A stretch of 64,000 nucleotides of DNA from the NCBI RefSeq assembly GCF_045032955.1, contig NZ_JBJFZU010000008.1, forward strand, positions 1 to 64,000, read 5' to 3'. A model generated the notes under the pieces. That model worked only from the letters and a program-made list of their open reading frames with translations. It was not told the DNA's origin and ran no database searches. The first letter of the stretch is position 1. Every line of letters begins with the position of its first letter. Positions 34,785 to 46,650 of the stretch are shown in pieces. This stretch comes from Ornithinicoccus sp045032955. GTDB taxonomy: Bacteria > Actinomycetota > Actinomycetes > Actinomycetales > Dermatophilaceae. The position numbers and the translations under genes are program-made.

Positions 34785-35102
34785 TCAGCGGCCGTCGAAG
34801 CGCTCGAGCAGCTGGTGCACCTGGTTGGCGCCCAGCCCCCGGACACGCCGGCTCTCGGAGATACCGATCTCCTCCATCAGCTGGCGGGCCCGGACCCGCC
34901 CGACCCCGGGCATCGACTCCAGCAGGGCGGAGACCTTCATCTTCCCGATGACGTCGTTGGACCGGCCCTCGTCGATGACGTCCTTGAGGGAGCCCTGCGC
35001 GTTCTTCAGACGGTTCTTGACGGCAGCCCGCTCGCGGCGGGCGGCAGCTGCCTTGGCCAGCGCGTCAGCGCGCTGCTCCGGCGTCAGCTCGGGAAGGGCC
35101 AC
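34785..35102 (-). CDS. mihF: Integration host factor, actinobacterial type (mIHF)
   Basis: 105 residues. The actinobacterial IHF has a basic helical N-terminus (RRERAAVKNRLKNAQGSLKD) and a helix-two-turn-helix DNA-binding region (LLESMPGVGRVRARQLMEEI, GISESRRVRGLG). It is a nucleoid protein that bends DNA. The GTG at 35102 has a GGAGT site; a longer frame upstream contains the promoter and is rejected. It sits between gmk and pyrF as in Streptomyces. Confidence 0.95.
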   Translation of the reverse strand: MALPELTPEQRADALAKAAAARRERAAVKNRLKNAQGSLKDVIDEGRSNDVIGKMKVSALLESMPGVGRVRARQLMEEIGISESRRVRGLGANQVHQLLERFDGR

Positions 35103-35126
35103 GGTCGCACTCCTTGTCGGTGGTCG

Positions 35127-35177
35127 CAGGGAAATCCCTGTTGGGCGAACATAGCGACCCGCTCCCGCCTCTGCCAA
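35127..35177 (-). promoter_or_regulatory. mihF promoter and 5'-UTR palindrome
   Basis: On the minus strand TTGGCA (35177-35172), an 18-bp spacer and TATGTT (35153-35148) form a clear housekeeping promoter. At 35127-35140, just inside the expected transcript start, is the palindrome CAGGGA-AA-TCCCTG, a candidate repressor site or 5' hairpin. Confidence 0.65.
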
Positions 35178-35190
35178 CCCACCACCGGCC

Positions 35191-35264
35191 GGGAGGTGGG
35201 TCGGACCGGGGGCTGGGCGGGGTCGTGCGGGGGACAGGCCGGGGTCGGGCAGGGGTCAGGTGGG
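35191..35264 (+). other. G-tract cluster between pyrF and mihF promoter
   Basis: Nine or ten runs of three to five G lie within 74 bp on the plus strand. This could form G-quadruplexes in the template strand of the minus-strand genes. The rest of 35178-35278 holds no gene. Confidence 0.4.
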
Positions 35265-35278
35265 AGTCCGGGCCGGCG

Positions 35279-36118
35279 TCAGGTTCGGTGCAGGGCCTCG
35301 GTGAGCTGCCCGGACCAGGACCGGAGGGTCTCCTCCAGACGGTCCGGGCCGGCGCGCAGCAGGCCCCGGCTGACGGGCACCAGCACCCGGTCGGCCAGCC
35401 CCGCGAAGGACCGGGCGACGTCCTCCGGACCGGCCCCCTGGGCACCGACGCCGGGGGCCAGCACCGGCACGCAGCCCACGGTCAGGTCCAGGCCGGCGGC
35501 GGCCAGGTCGACGCCGGCCCCGACCACCACGCCCACGTCCCCGCAGGGCTGCTGGCCGGCGACCTCTCGGGTGACCTCCCCGAGCACCCGCGCTGCGACC
35601 GGCGGTGACCCCGCCAGCTGCACCTGCTCCCCCTCAGGGTTGGAGGTGCGGGCCAGCACCCAGACCCCACGCCCGGCCCCGTGGGCGAGATCGAGCGCCG
35701 GGCGCAGCGAGGCATACCCCAGGTAGGGGCTGAGGGTGATGGAGTCGGCGGCCAGCGGTGAGCCGGGCGCCAGGTAGGCCTGGGCGTAGCCCTCCATCGT
35801 GGAGCCCACGTCGCCGCGCTTGACGTCCAGCACCGAGAGCAGTCCCCGCTCGCGGCAGCCGGCGAGGACCTCTTCGAGAACGCCGACGCCCGCCGCCCCG
35901 TGCCGCTCGAAGAAGGCGGACTGCGGCTTGACCGCCGCGGACCGGCCCGCGGCAGCGTCCAGCACGGTCAGGCTGAAGGTGCGCAGGCCGTCCGCGGAGT
36001 CGGCCAGACCCCAGTCGGAGAGCAGCTGCGGGTGCGGGTCCAGCCCCACGCACAGAGGCCCGTGCTGCGCCATGGCCCGGTGCAGGCGTAGCCCGAACCG
36101 TTCGGTCGTCTCGTGCAT
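35279..36118 (-). CDS. pyrF: Orotidine 5'-phosphate decarboxylase
   Basis: 279 residues, of the longer PyrF type found in actinobacteria. The active-site loop SVLDVKRGDVGSTMEGYA contains the catalytic Asp-Lys-Asp set, CVGLDPHPQLL is the N-terminal substrate site, and VVVGAG is near the phosphate-binding end. It converts OMP to UMP. The ATG follows the pyrD-like stop by 2 bp, placing it last in the pyr operon. Confidence 0.95.
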   Translation of the reverse strand: MHETTERFGLRLHRAMAQHGPLCVGLDPHPQLLSDWGLADSADGLRTFSLTVLDAAAGRSAAVKPQSAFFERHGAAGVGVLEEVLAGCRERGLLSVLDVKRGDVGSTMEGYAQAYLAPGSPLAADSITLSPYLGYASLRPALDLAHGAGRGVWVLARTSNPEGEQVQLAGSPPVAARVLGEVTREVAGQQPCGDVGVVVGAGVDLAAAGLDLTVGCVPVLAPGVGAQGAGPEDVARSFAGLADRVLVPVSRGLLRAGPDRLEETLRSWSGQLTEALHRT

Positions 36119-36120
36119 GC

Positions 36121-36981
36121 TCACTCCTGGGTGGGGGTATGCCGGTGGTCGGGTGCGGGCAGGTTCTGCCCCGGGTGCTCGTCGAGGCCGGCCAGGATGG
36201 ACGGCAGCAGGGTCGGGTCGGCCCACAGCGCCGTCCCGACCTGGACGGCGGACGCCCCGCAGTCCAGGTGTGCGCGGGCGCTTGCCACGTCGTGGACACC
36301 GCCCGCCCCGACCAGCGGCACCGCCGGCCACCGATGGTCGCGGGCGGCCGCGGTGAGGGTGCGCAGGCCGGCACGGCAGGCAGCGGCGGTGGAGGCACCC
36401 GACCACCACCGGTCCGGACCCAGCCGCAGCGAGCCGCAGACGACGACGGCTCCCGCTCCCCCGGCGACGGCGCCGCGCGCGGCCGCCACCAGGTCGGGCT
36501 GCAGGGCGGAGAGCCGGGCCAGGAGCAGCAGGTCGCGCGGGGTGGACTCCCGGAGCCGGGCCATCACCTTGAGCCCGGCCTGGTCGTCGGCACCGCGCAG
36601 GTCGACCTCGACGGCGCCCACCGCGTCCCCTTCGAGGCTGCTGCACACCCGGCCCGCCAGCGATGCCATCTCACCCGCGCTGCTGCCGCGCAGCAGCAGC
36701 ACGGCGCTGCGGCCCCGCGCCGCGCACCAGCGCAGGCGGTCGGCGGCTCCGGCGACGTCGACACCGGGGGCGGAGCCGTGCTCGACCCCGCCGGGACCGG
36801 TCCCGTGCACGACCCCGTGACTGCCGTTGGCGCTGCCGTTGCCGCTGCCGCCGTCCATGCCGATGCCGGGCCCATGCGTCTGCACCGGCCCCACCGGCAC
36901 CAGCACCTGCTCGGGCATCCCGAAGCGCAGCAGCCCCCGGGGGTCGCCCACCGCGCCGCCGGCCAGCCACAGCCGCGGCAT
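36121..36981 (-). CDS. PyrD-like protein, apparently lacking catalytic residues
   Basis: 286 residues from ATG at 36981. The C-terminal third matches class 1 dihydroorotate dehydrogenases (VPLVGAGGVHDVASA at 221-235, GASAVQVGTALWADP at 242-256). The catalytic SCPN motif expected near 126-132 reads VDLRGAD, and the orotate-side Lys of VKLSPN is Arg156 in LLARLSA. Residues 37-75 are a Gly/His-rich low-complexity insert. Position between pyrK and pyrF identifies its origin. Normal catalysis is doubtful, so a working PyrD may lie elsewhere. Confidence 0.75.
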   Translation of the reverse strand: MPRLWLAGGAVGDPRGLLRFGMPEQVLVPVGPVQTHGPGIGMDGGSGNGSANGSHGVVHGTGPGGVEHGSAPGVDVAGAADRLRWCAARGRSAVLLLRGSSAGEMASLAGRVCSSLEGDAVGAVEVDLRGADDQAGLKVMARLRESTPRDLLLLARLSALQPDLVAAARGAVAGGAGAVVVCGSLRLGPDRWWSGASTAAACRAGLRTLTAAARDHRWPAVPLVGAGGVHDVASARAHLDCGASAVQVGTALWADPTLLPSILAGLDEHPGQNLPAPDHRHTPTQE

Positions 36982-36985
36982 CGGC

Positions 36986-37807
36986 TCACCGCGGCGCACC
37001 GAGCACCCACTCCCCCGGGGCGACCGGCCCGTCGAGGCAGGCACGGACGGTGCGCGCCGCCGCGGTGGTGCCGCCGCCGTCGCCGTTGCCGACGACGAGG
37101 TCGCACTGCCCGCACAGGCCGGTCCCGCACACCACCGGCGCACCGGGGTCCACCGCCGCGACGCGCGTCGTGAGGCCACGGGCGAGCGCCAGCGCGGCCA
37201 CCTCCCGGACCAGGGTCAGTGGACCCGTGGCCACCACCAGGGCCACCTCCAGGTCCGGGTCGTCCAGGCGTGCCGCCACCACCGCGGGCAGCTCCTGCGG
37301 GTCGGTCAGCACCACCGAGGTCGCCTGCCGTCGGAGCAGGCCCAGGTCGAGGTGGTGGTCCGGGTCGTCCGCCGAGAGGACCGTGTGCACCGGGCAGTCG
37401 CGCTCGCGCAGCAGCGCCACCAGCCAGCGCAGCGGCACCACCGACCCCTCGTGCCCGATCAGCAGGGTCGGGGTGGGTCCGGCCGGCAGCGGGAAGCCCC
37501 GCCCGAGGGGGCCGAGCAGCCGGACGCCTGCACCCACGACGAGGCCGTGACCCACCGGCAGCACCACCTCCGCGGTGGTCCCGTGCACCGGTTCTACCCG
37601 TACCCCGGCGAGCCACAGCACCCGGGGCAGCACCTCCCCCCGGGTGGCGGCGCCGGGCAGCACCAGCAGCTGCCCGGGCCGGGCCCGGTCCCACACCGGA
37701 CCGCCGGGCACCGCCAGGCTCACGATGTCGTACGGGCCGGAGGCCCGCACCAGAGCGACCACGGCGTCGACCACCGGCTCCGGGGCGCCCGTCGCGGGGA
37801 GCACCAC
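36986..37807 (-). CDS. pyrK: PyrK-like dihydroorotate dehydrogenase electron-transfer subunit
   Basis: 273 residues from GTG. The C-terminal 2Fe-2S ligands are kept: Cys227, Cys232, Cys235 and Cys257 (CGTGLCGQC). The N-terminal flavin motif RxYS/RRPIS is not visible where expected (residues 60-65 read LPRVLW), and the NAD-side GGGIG loop reads GHEGSVVPLRW. FAD/NAD binding may therefore be altered. It lies between carB and the pyrD-like gene, 8 bp and 4 bp away. Confidence 0.75.
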   Translation of the reverse strand: MVLPATGAPEPVVDAVVALVRASGPYDIVSLAVPGGPVWDRARPGQLLVLPGAATRGEVLPRVLWLAGVRVEPVHGTTAEVVLPVGHGLVVGAGVRLLGPLGRGFPLPAGPTPTLLIGHEGSVVPLRWLVALLRERDCPVHTVLSADDPDHHLDLGLLRRQATSVVLTDPQELPAVVAARLDDPDLEVALVVATGPLTLVREVAALALARGLTTRVAAVDPGAPVVCGTGLCGQCDLVVGNGDGGGTTAAARTVRACLDGPVAPGEWVLGAPR

Positions 37808-37815
37808 GTTCTCGT

Positions 37816-41161
<3,346 letters not shown>

Positions 41162-41175
<14 letters not shown>

Positions 41176-42388
41176 GTGGGGTCTCCTGGGTGGCGTTCGT
41201 GTCGAGCAGGTCGACGAAGCGGTCGAAGAGGTACTCGGCGTCGTGCGGGCCCGCCGCGGCCTCGGGGTGGTACTGGACGCTGAAGGCGGGGACGTCCTCG
41301 CAGGACAGCCCCTCGACCACGTCGTCGTTGAGGGCGATGTGCGAGCAGCGCACCGGGCCGAAGTCCGAGGGCGCCGGCCGGTCGGTGGGTATGCCGTCGG
41401 GCCAGGCGATCGCGAAGCCGTGGTTGTGGCTGGTCACCTCGACCTTGCCGGTCTCCCGGTCCAGCACCGGCTGGTTGATGCCGCGGTGGCCGAAGGTCAG
41501 CTTGTAGGTGGACAGCCCCAGCGCCCGGCCGAGCAGCTGGTTGCCGAAGCAGATCCCGAAGAACGGGATGCGTCGCTCCAGCACCCGGCGCAGCAGCTCC
41601 ACCTCGTGGTCCGCCGTGGCCGGGTCGCCCGGGCCGTTGGAGAAGAACACGCCGTCCGGCTCCAGGGCCAGCAGCTCCTCGACGGTGGTGCGGCTGGGCA
41701 GCACGTGCACCTCGATCCCGCGCCGGGCCAGCATCGCCGGGGTCATCCCCTTGATCCCGAGGTCCAGGGCCGCCACCCGGAACCGGGTCGGGGTCCCCTC
41801 GGGCGGGGACACGACATAGGGCTCGGGGGTGGAGACCTCGGCGGCCAGCGCGGAGCCGGCCATCCGCGGGGCGTCGGTGACGGTGCGCAGCAGCTCGGTG
41901 GCCGGGGCCTGTGCGGCCTCGCCGGAGAAGATCCCGGCCCGCATCGCGCCCCGGTCCCGCAGGTGCCGGGTCAGCGCCCGGGTGTCGACCCCGCTGATGC
42001 CGACCACCCCGGCGGCGTCCAGGGCCTGCCCGAGGTCGCCCTGCGATCGCCAGTTGGAGGGGCGGATCGCGGGGTCCCGGACGACATACCCGGCGACCCA
42101 GATGCGCCGGCTCTCCATGTCGTCGGTGTTCACCCCGGTGTTGCCGATGTGCGGGGCCGTCATCACGACGACCTGGCGGTGGTACGAGGGGTCGGTCAGC
42201 GTCTCCTGGTAGCCGGTCATCCCGGTGCTGAAGACGGCCTCGCCGACGGTCTGCCCACGGGCGCCGTAGGCCTCGCCGCGGAAGACGCGCCCGTCCTCCA
42301 GGACGAGCACCGCCTCACCCGTGTCGGTGTCGGTGGCATCGCCGTCGTCGGTCGCCACCGGTGGGACCGGTGCTGGTGTGCTGCTCAT
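41162..42388 (-). CDS. carA: Carbamoyl-phosphate synthase small subunit
   Basis: 408 residues. The glutamine amidotransferase nucleophile Cys is in FFGICFGNQLLGRALG, with the triad His-Glu in SVQYHPEAAAGPHD. The N-terminal CPSase domain has VFSTGMTGYQETLTDPSY. It supplies ammonia to CarB. The ATG overlaps the pyrC stop as ATGA. The first 27 residues are Asp/Thr-rich and not conserved. Confidence 0.96.
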
Positions 42389-43704
42389 GCGTCCTCCCCC
42401 CAGACCAGGCCCTCGCGTGCGGTGACCTTGCCTCGGAGCATCGTCAGGTGGACGGCACCGGTCAGCTTGCGACCGTGCCAGGGGTTGTTGCGCGACAGCG
42501 ACCGGCTCAGGGTCGCGTCGACGGTGGTCCGGCGCCCCGGGTCGACGAGGGTGAGGTGGGCGGGCGCGCCGACCACGACCCCCTGCCCCTGGTCGGACAG
42601 GCGCGCGATGCGTGCCGGGGCGGTGGACATGGTCCGGGCCACGTCGGCCCAGCCCATCGCGCCCTCGGCGACCATCACGGTGGACACCACCGGCAGGGCG
42701 GTCTCCAGGCCGAGCATCCCGAAGGCGGCGTCGGTGAAGGCGTGCTCCTTGTCCTGGCGCACGTGCGGGGCGTGGTCGGTGGCGACCGCGTCGATGGTCC
42801 CGTCGGCCAGCGCCGCGCGCAGCACCAGGGTGTCCTCGGCCGGGCGCAGCGGCGGGTTCACCTTGTAGGTCGGGTCGTAGCCGACCAGCTCGTCCTGGGT
42901 GAGCATCAGGTGGTGCGGGGTGACCTCGGCGGTGACGTCGATGCCCTGCGCCTTGGCCCACCGGATCACCTCGACGCTGCCGGCGGTGGAGACGTGCGCG
43001 ACGTGCACCCGGGACCCGGTGTGCCGGGCCAGCATGACGTCCCGGGCCACGATGGTCTCCTCGGCGACGGCCGGCCAGCCGGGCAGGCCGAGCCGCCCGG
43101 AGAGCTCCCCCTCGTGGCAGCAGGCGGTCCCGTCCGCGAGCCGCGGGTCCTGGGCGTGCTGGGAGACCACCCCGTCGAAGGCCTTGACGTACTCCATCGC
43201 GCGGCGCATCAGCCGGGCGTCGTGCACGCAGCGTCCGTCGTCGGAGAACACCCGGACCCGGGCCCGGGAGCGGGCCATCAGTCCGAGCTCGGCCAGCTCC
43301 TGGCCGGCCAGGCCCTTGCTGACGGCGCCCACCGGGTGGACGTCGACGTAGCCCGCGCGCCGGCCCAGGTCGTGGACCGTCTCGGCGACCTCGGCGCTGT
43401 CGGTGACCGGGGTGGTGTTGGCCATCGCCAGCACCGCGGTGAACCCGCCGAGGGCGGCCGCCTGGGAGCCGGTCTCCACCGTCTCGGCGTCCTCCCGGCC
43501 GGGCTCGCGCAGGTGGGTGTGCAGGTCGACCAGGCCCGGCAGCAGGACCAGCCCGTCGGCGCCGAGGCGCTGGGTGCCCGTGGGGGCGTCGGTCGCGGCG
43601 TCGGGCCCGACCGCCCGGATGGTGCCGTCGACGACGAGCACGTCGGCGGCACCGCCACCGGCGACGTCGGCTCCCTGGATGAGCAGCGGAGGGTGGGTGG
43701 TCAC
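42385..43704 (-). CDS. pyrC: Dihydroorotase
   Basis: 439 residues from GTG. The metal motif VDLHTHLREPGRED is at about residue 60, further His in VSQHAQDPRLAD and HVAHVSTAGSVE, and the catalytic Asp in DAVATDHAPHV. It cyclises carbamoyl-aspartate to dihydroorotate. It is class I type like Bacillus PyrC. The GTG overlaps the pyrB stop as GTGA. Some pyrB-pyrC pairs form complexes; that is not testable here. Confidence 0.96.
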   Translation of the reverse strand: MTTHPPLLIQGADVAGGGAADVLVVDGTIRAVGPDAATDAPTGTQRLGADGLVLLPGLVDLHTHLREPGREDAETVETGSQAAALGGFTAVLAMANTTPVTDSAEVAETVHDLGRRAGYVDVHPVGAVSKGLAGQELAELGLMARSRARVRVFSDDGRCVHDARLMRRAMEYVKAFDGVVSQHAQDPRLADGTACCHEGELSGRLGLPGWPAVAEETIVARDVMLARHTGSRVHVAHVSTAGSVEVIRWAKAQGIDVTAEVTPHHLMLTQDELVGYDPTYKVNPPLRPAEDTLVLRAALADGTIDAVATDHAPHVRQDKEHAFTDAAFGMLGLETALPVVSTVMVAEGAMGWADVARTMSTAPARIARLSDQGQGVVVGAPAHLTLVDPGRRTTVDATLSRSLSRNNPWHGRKLTGAVHLTMLRGKVTAREGLVWGEDA

Positions 43705-44633
43705 TGGGCATCTCCTTCCCCGGCGAGCAGGTGGTAGAGGATCGACATGCGGACCGCGACGCCGGCGCTGACCTGGTCCAGGACCAGGGAGCGGGCCGCG
43801 TCCGCGGCGTCGGCGGAGATCTCCAGGCCGCGGTTCATCGGGCCGGGGTGGCAGATCACCGCGTGCTCGGGCAGCAGCGCGAGGCGGCGCGCGGAGAGAC
43901 CGTAGCCGACGGCATACTCCTTGGCGGTCGGGAAGTAGCCCCCGCTCATCCGCTCCTGCTGGACCCGCAGCATCATCACCGCGTCCACCTGCGGGAGGAC
44001 CTCGTCCAGGTCGTAGGAGACCTCGAAGCCGTCGGTGGCGGCCCAGCCGGCGATGCCGCTCGGCATCAGCGTGGGCGGGGCGACCAGGGTGACCCGTGCA
44101 CCGAGCGCGCGCAGGCAGAGCAGGTTGCTGCGCAGCACCCGGGAGTGGGTGAGGTCCCCGACGATGCCGACGTGCCGACCCTCGAGGTCGCCCAGCGCGC
44201 GGCGCATCGTGTAGGCGTCCAGCAATGCCTGGCTGGGGTGCTCGTGGGTGCCGTCGCCGGCGTTGACGATCGAGCAGTCGACCCAGTCGGCGATCTGGGC
44301 GGGGGCACCGCTGGCGGGGTGGCGGATGATCATCATGTCCACCCCCATGGCGGCGATGGTCATGGCGGTGTCCCGCAGCGACTCCCCCTTGGAGACCGAG
44401 GTCCCCTTGCCGGTGAGGTTGATGGTGTCGGCACTCATCCACTTGCCGGCGATCTCGAAGGAGGCGCGGGTGCGGGTGGAGTCTTCGAAGAAGAAGTTGA
44501 TGATGGTGCGGCCGCGCAGGGTGGGCAGCTTCTTGACCTGCCGGTCCTGCACCTCGTGCATGGAGACCGCGGTGTCCAGGACGGAGGTGATCTCCTCGGT
44601 GGACAGGTCGGCGATCGAGAGCAGGTGCTTCAC
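43701..44633 (-). CDS. pyrB: Aspartate carbamoyltransferase catalytic subunit
   Basis: 310 residues. The carbamoyl-phosphate motif FFEDSTRTRASFE, the loop KGESLRDTAMT, RHPASGAP and HPSQALLDAYT are intact. The GTG at 44633 gives VKHLLSIADLS and overlaps the pyrR stop as GTGA; an in-frame GTG three codons earlier (44642) is possible. No pyrI is present, as is normal for actinobacteria. Confidence 0.96.
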   Translation of the reverse strand: MKHLLSIADLSTEEITSVLDTAVSMHEVQDRQVKKLPTLRGRTIINFFFEDSTRTRASFEIAGKWMSADTINLTGKGTSVSKGESLRDTAMTIAAMGVDMMIIRHPASGAPAQIADWVDCSIVNAGDGTHEHPSQALLDAYTMRRALGDLEGRHVGIVGDLTHSRVLRSNLLCLRALGARVTLVAPPTLMPSGIAGWAATDGFEVSYDLDEVLPQVDAVMMLRVQQERMSGGYFPTAKEYAVGYGLSARRLALLPEHAVICHPGPMNRGLEISADAADAARSLVLDQVSAGVAVRMSILYHLLAGEGDAQ

Positions 44634-45214
44634 TCGATCCACACCCCCTCGGTGCCGTCGGCGTCGGCCAGCCGGACCATCACCCGCTCGGAGCGTGAGG
44701 TCGGCAGGTTCTTGCCGACGTAGTCGGCCCGGATCGGCAGCTCGCGGTGCCCACGGTCCACCAGGACCGCGAGCCGCACCGTGCGCGGCCGCCCCAGGTC
44801 GGCCAGGCTGTCCAGCGCGGCGCGCACCGTGCGGCCGGAGTAGAGGACGTCGTCGACGAGGACGACGACCTTGCCGTCCACCCCGCCGGCCGGCACCCGC
44901 ATCGGCTCCAGGGCACGGGTCGGCTGGCTGCGCAGGTCGTCGCGGTACATGGTGATGTCCAGCGAGCCGGACGGGACGGTGCCGCCCTCCACGGCACCGA
45001 TCGCCTCGGCCAGCCGGCGGGCCAGCGGGACGCCTCGGGTCGGGATCCCCAGCAGCACCAGGTCCTCGGCGCCCTTGTTGCCCTCGATCACCTCGTGCGC
45101 GATGCGCGTCAGCGCGCGCTGCACGTCGTCGGCGGTGAGGACCTCACGTCCGGGAGGGGACTGCGGCGTCGACGTCGGCGGTGGGGCCGGGTCTCGCTCA
45201 CGGGCAGGGCTCAT
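44630..45214 (-). CDS. pyrR: Bifunctional PyrR (pyr regulator / uracil phosphoribosyltransferase)
   Basis: 194 residues. The PRPP-binding motif VVVLVDDVLYSGRTVRAAL is intact, as is GIPTRGVPLARRLAEAIG. In Bacillus PyrR binds pyr mRNA; in actinobacteria it is thought to act on translation. The ATG at 45214 has AGGAGAG upstream, and the longer open frame is not used. The first 25 residues are Pro-rich. It heads the pyr operon. Confidence 0.94.
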   Translation of the reverse strand: MSPARERDPAPPPTSTPQSPPGREVLTADDVQRALTRIAHEVIEGNKGAEDLVLLGIPTRGVPLARRLAEAIGAVEGGTVPSGSLDITMYRDDLRSQPTRALEPMRVPAGGVDGKVVVLVDDVLYSGRTVRAALDSLADLGRPRTVRLAVLVDRGHRELPIRADYVGKNLPTSRSERVMVRLADADGTEGVWIE

Positions 45215-45274
45215 AGGGCCCACTCTCCTTCCCCGCCTCACAGGACGGTGGTTAAAGGACGTGTCGGTGGTGTC

Positions 45275-45280
45275 ACCCTA
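45275..45280 (-). promoter_or_regulatory. Probable pyr operon -10 element
   Basis: TAGGGT on the minus strand lies 60 bp before the pyrR ATG, giving a leader of about 50 nt. No attenuator hairpin or PyrR-binding loop was recognised in the leader. The -35 region is weak. Confidence 0.4.
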
Positions 45281-45310
45281 CCCCCTCCCCGACGTCACCC
45301 TGCACGGTCC

Positions 45311-45340
45311 CCTCCCCTCCCGTCCCCTCCCGTCCCCTCC
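45311..45340 (+). repeat. Short pyrimidine-rich tandem repeat
   Basis: Three near-identical 10-bp units (CCTCCCCTCC once, CGTCCCCTCC twice). They lie between the pyr promoter and the 22-bp array. The interval 45215-45576 otherwise contains only the promoter and that array. Confidence 0.6.
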
Positions 45341-45343
45341 CCG

Positions 45344-45497
45344 ACCGGGCGCGCGTTGTGCACCCACCGGGCGAGCCTTAAGCACCCACCGGGCGCGCGT
45401 TGTGCACCCACCGGGCGAGCCTTAAGCTCCCACCGGGCGCGCGTTGTGCGCCGACCGAGCGCGCGTTGTGCACCCACCGGGCGAGCGTTGTGCACAA
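45344..45497 (+). repeat. Left 22-bp tandem array, seven units
   Basis: Seven contiguous units of exactly 22 bp begin at 45344, 45366, 45388, 45410, 45432, 45454 and 45476. The constant part is ACCGGGCG(A/C)GC (one unit has ACCGAGCG). A variable hexamer follows, GTTGTG or CTTAAG, in the order GTTGTG, CTTAAG, GTTGTG, CTTAAG, then three GTTGTG. The last unit shares 17 bp with the right array in inverted orientation. No spacer diversity of CRISPR type is present. Confidence 0.9.
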
Positions 45498-45576
45498 GCT
45501 CCGGGCCACCACCGTGCTGTCCACAGATCCGCCGCCGCCCCTGCCGCGGGCCGCCGGGCGGTCCCACGCTCGGGTC

Positions 45577-46649
45577 ATGGACACCGCAGACCTCCCGCCG
45601 ATCATCCCGTTCTCCGAGCTGCGGTCCCGAGGGTGGAGCCGCGCCGCTGTCGAGCAGGCGCTCGACGACGGTGACCTGGTCTGGCTCCGCCGCGGCTGGT
45701 ATGCCGTCCCGCGCCCCTCCATCGACGGCCCGGCCTGGGAGCAGGCCCGGGCAGAGCACCTGCACCGGCTGGACCTGGAGCTCCGCCGTCGACCGGGTCA
45801 TGCGGCCAGCCACACCAGCGCCGCCCTCGTGCACGGTCTGTCGCTCAGCATCTCGCCCGAGGCACCGCTGGACCTCACGGCGGTGCGGCGCTCGCAGACC
45901 TCCCGTCGGGACCCTGGCCTCACCCTGCACAAGAGCGCCTCGGACCTGGCGGGCGTGGACCACGTCGGCGGCCGGCTCGTCACCACCCTCCCCCGGACGG
46001 TGGCGGACTTCCTCCGGATGCGGACGCTGCCTCATGGCGTGGCGCTCCTCGACGACGCTCTCCGCCGGCAGCTCATCGACACCGTCGGGGTGCGGCGGGA
46101 GCTGGACCGCCAGGTGCGCTGGCGGGGTAGGCCACGTGCGCTGGGCGTGCTGGCGTTGGCCGACCCGGCTCGTGAGTCGTGGGCGGAGTCCTACACCTTC
46201 GCCAACCTGCACCTGCGCGGCATACCCCTGCCGCTGCACCAGGTCGAGATCCTGGATGAGGACGGGACCTTCCTGGGCGGGTCGACGGACTCTGGCCGGA
46301 GGTCGGCGTGGTGGGCGAGTGCGACGGTCAGGGAAAGTACTTCATCGGGCCCGAGGGTCGGCCGCCCGAGCAGGTCGTGCTGGGCAACCTCGCTGCCGAG
46401 CGCGCGCGACAGGGCGCGATGGAAGCACGTGGCCTGACCTTCGTGCGGTGGTCACCGAGCGAGGTGCGGGACGACCCCGACGAGGTGGTGGGGAGGATCC
46501 GTTCGGCGTTCTACGCCGGGGTGCCGACACGCTTCACCGGGTATGCCGTGTGGCGCGGCGAGGCGCGGCGCCTCCCGTTCGAGGCGGGGACGCCGTCGGT
46601 AGAGGCCGACACGCTGCGTCACCGTCGGACGCGGCGGCGACCGCGCTGA
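45577..46649 (+). pseudogene. AbiEi-like antitoxin / DUF559 nuclease-like gene, frameshifted
   Basis: The first 234 codons encode an AbiEi-type N-terminal winged-helix region (FSELRSRGWSRAAVEQALDD, LVWLRRGWYAVP) and a middle domain ending EDGTFLGG. The reading frame then changes. The other frame, entered just after 46276-46280, continues as RVDGLWPEVGVVGECDG, KYFIGPEGRPPEQV, ARGLTFVRWSPSEV, a DUF559/VSR-like nuclease fold. One inserted C at GGGCGGGTCGAC restores a continuous protein of about 357 residues. It is either a true pseudogene or a base-call error. It lies between two inverted repeat arrays. Confidence 0.8.
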
Positions 46650-46650
46650 C

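Noticed and set aside
45215..45343. PyrR-type attenuator in the pyr leader
   Set aside because: No terminator/antiterminator pair or conserved PyrR-binding loop was found.
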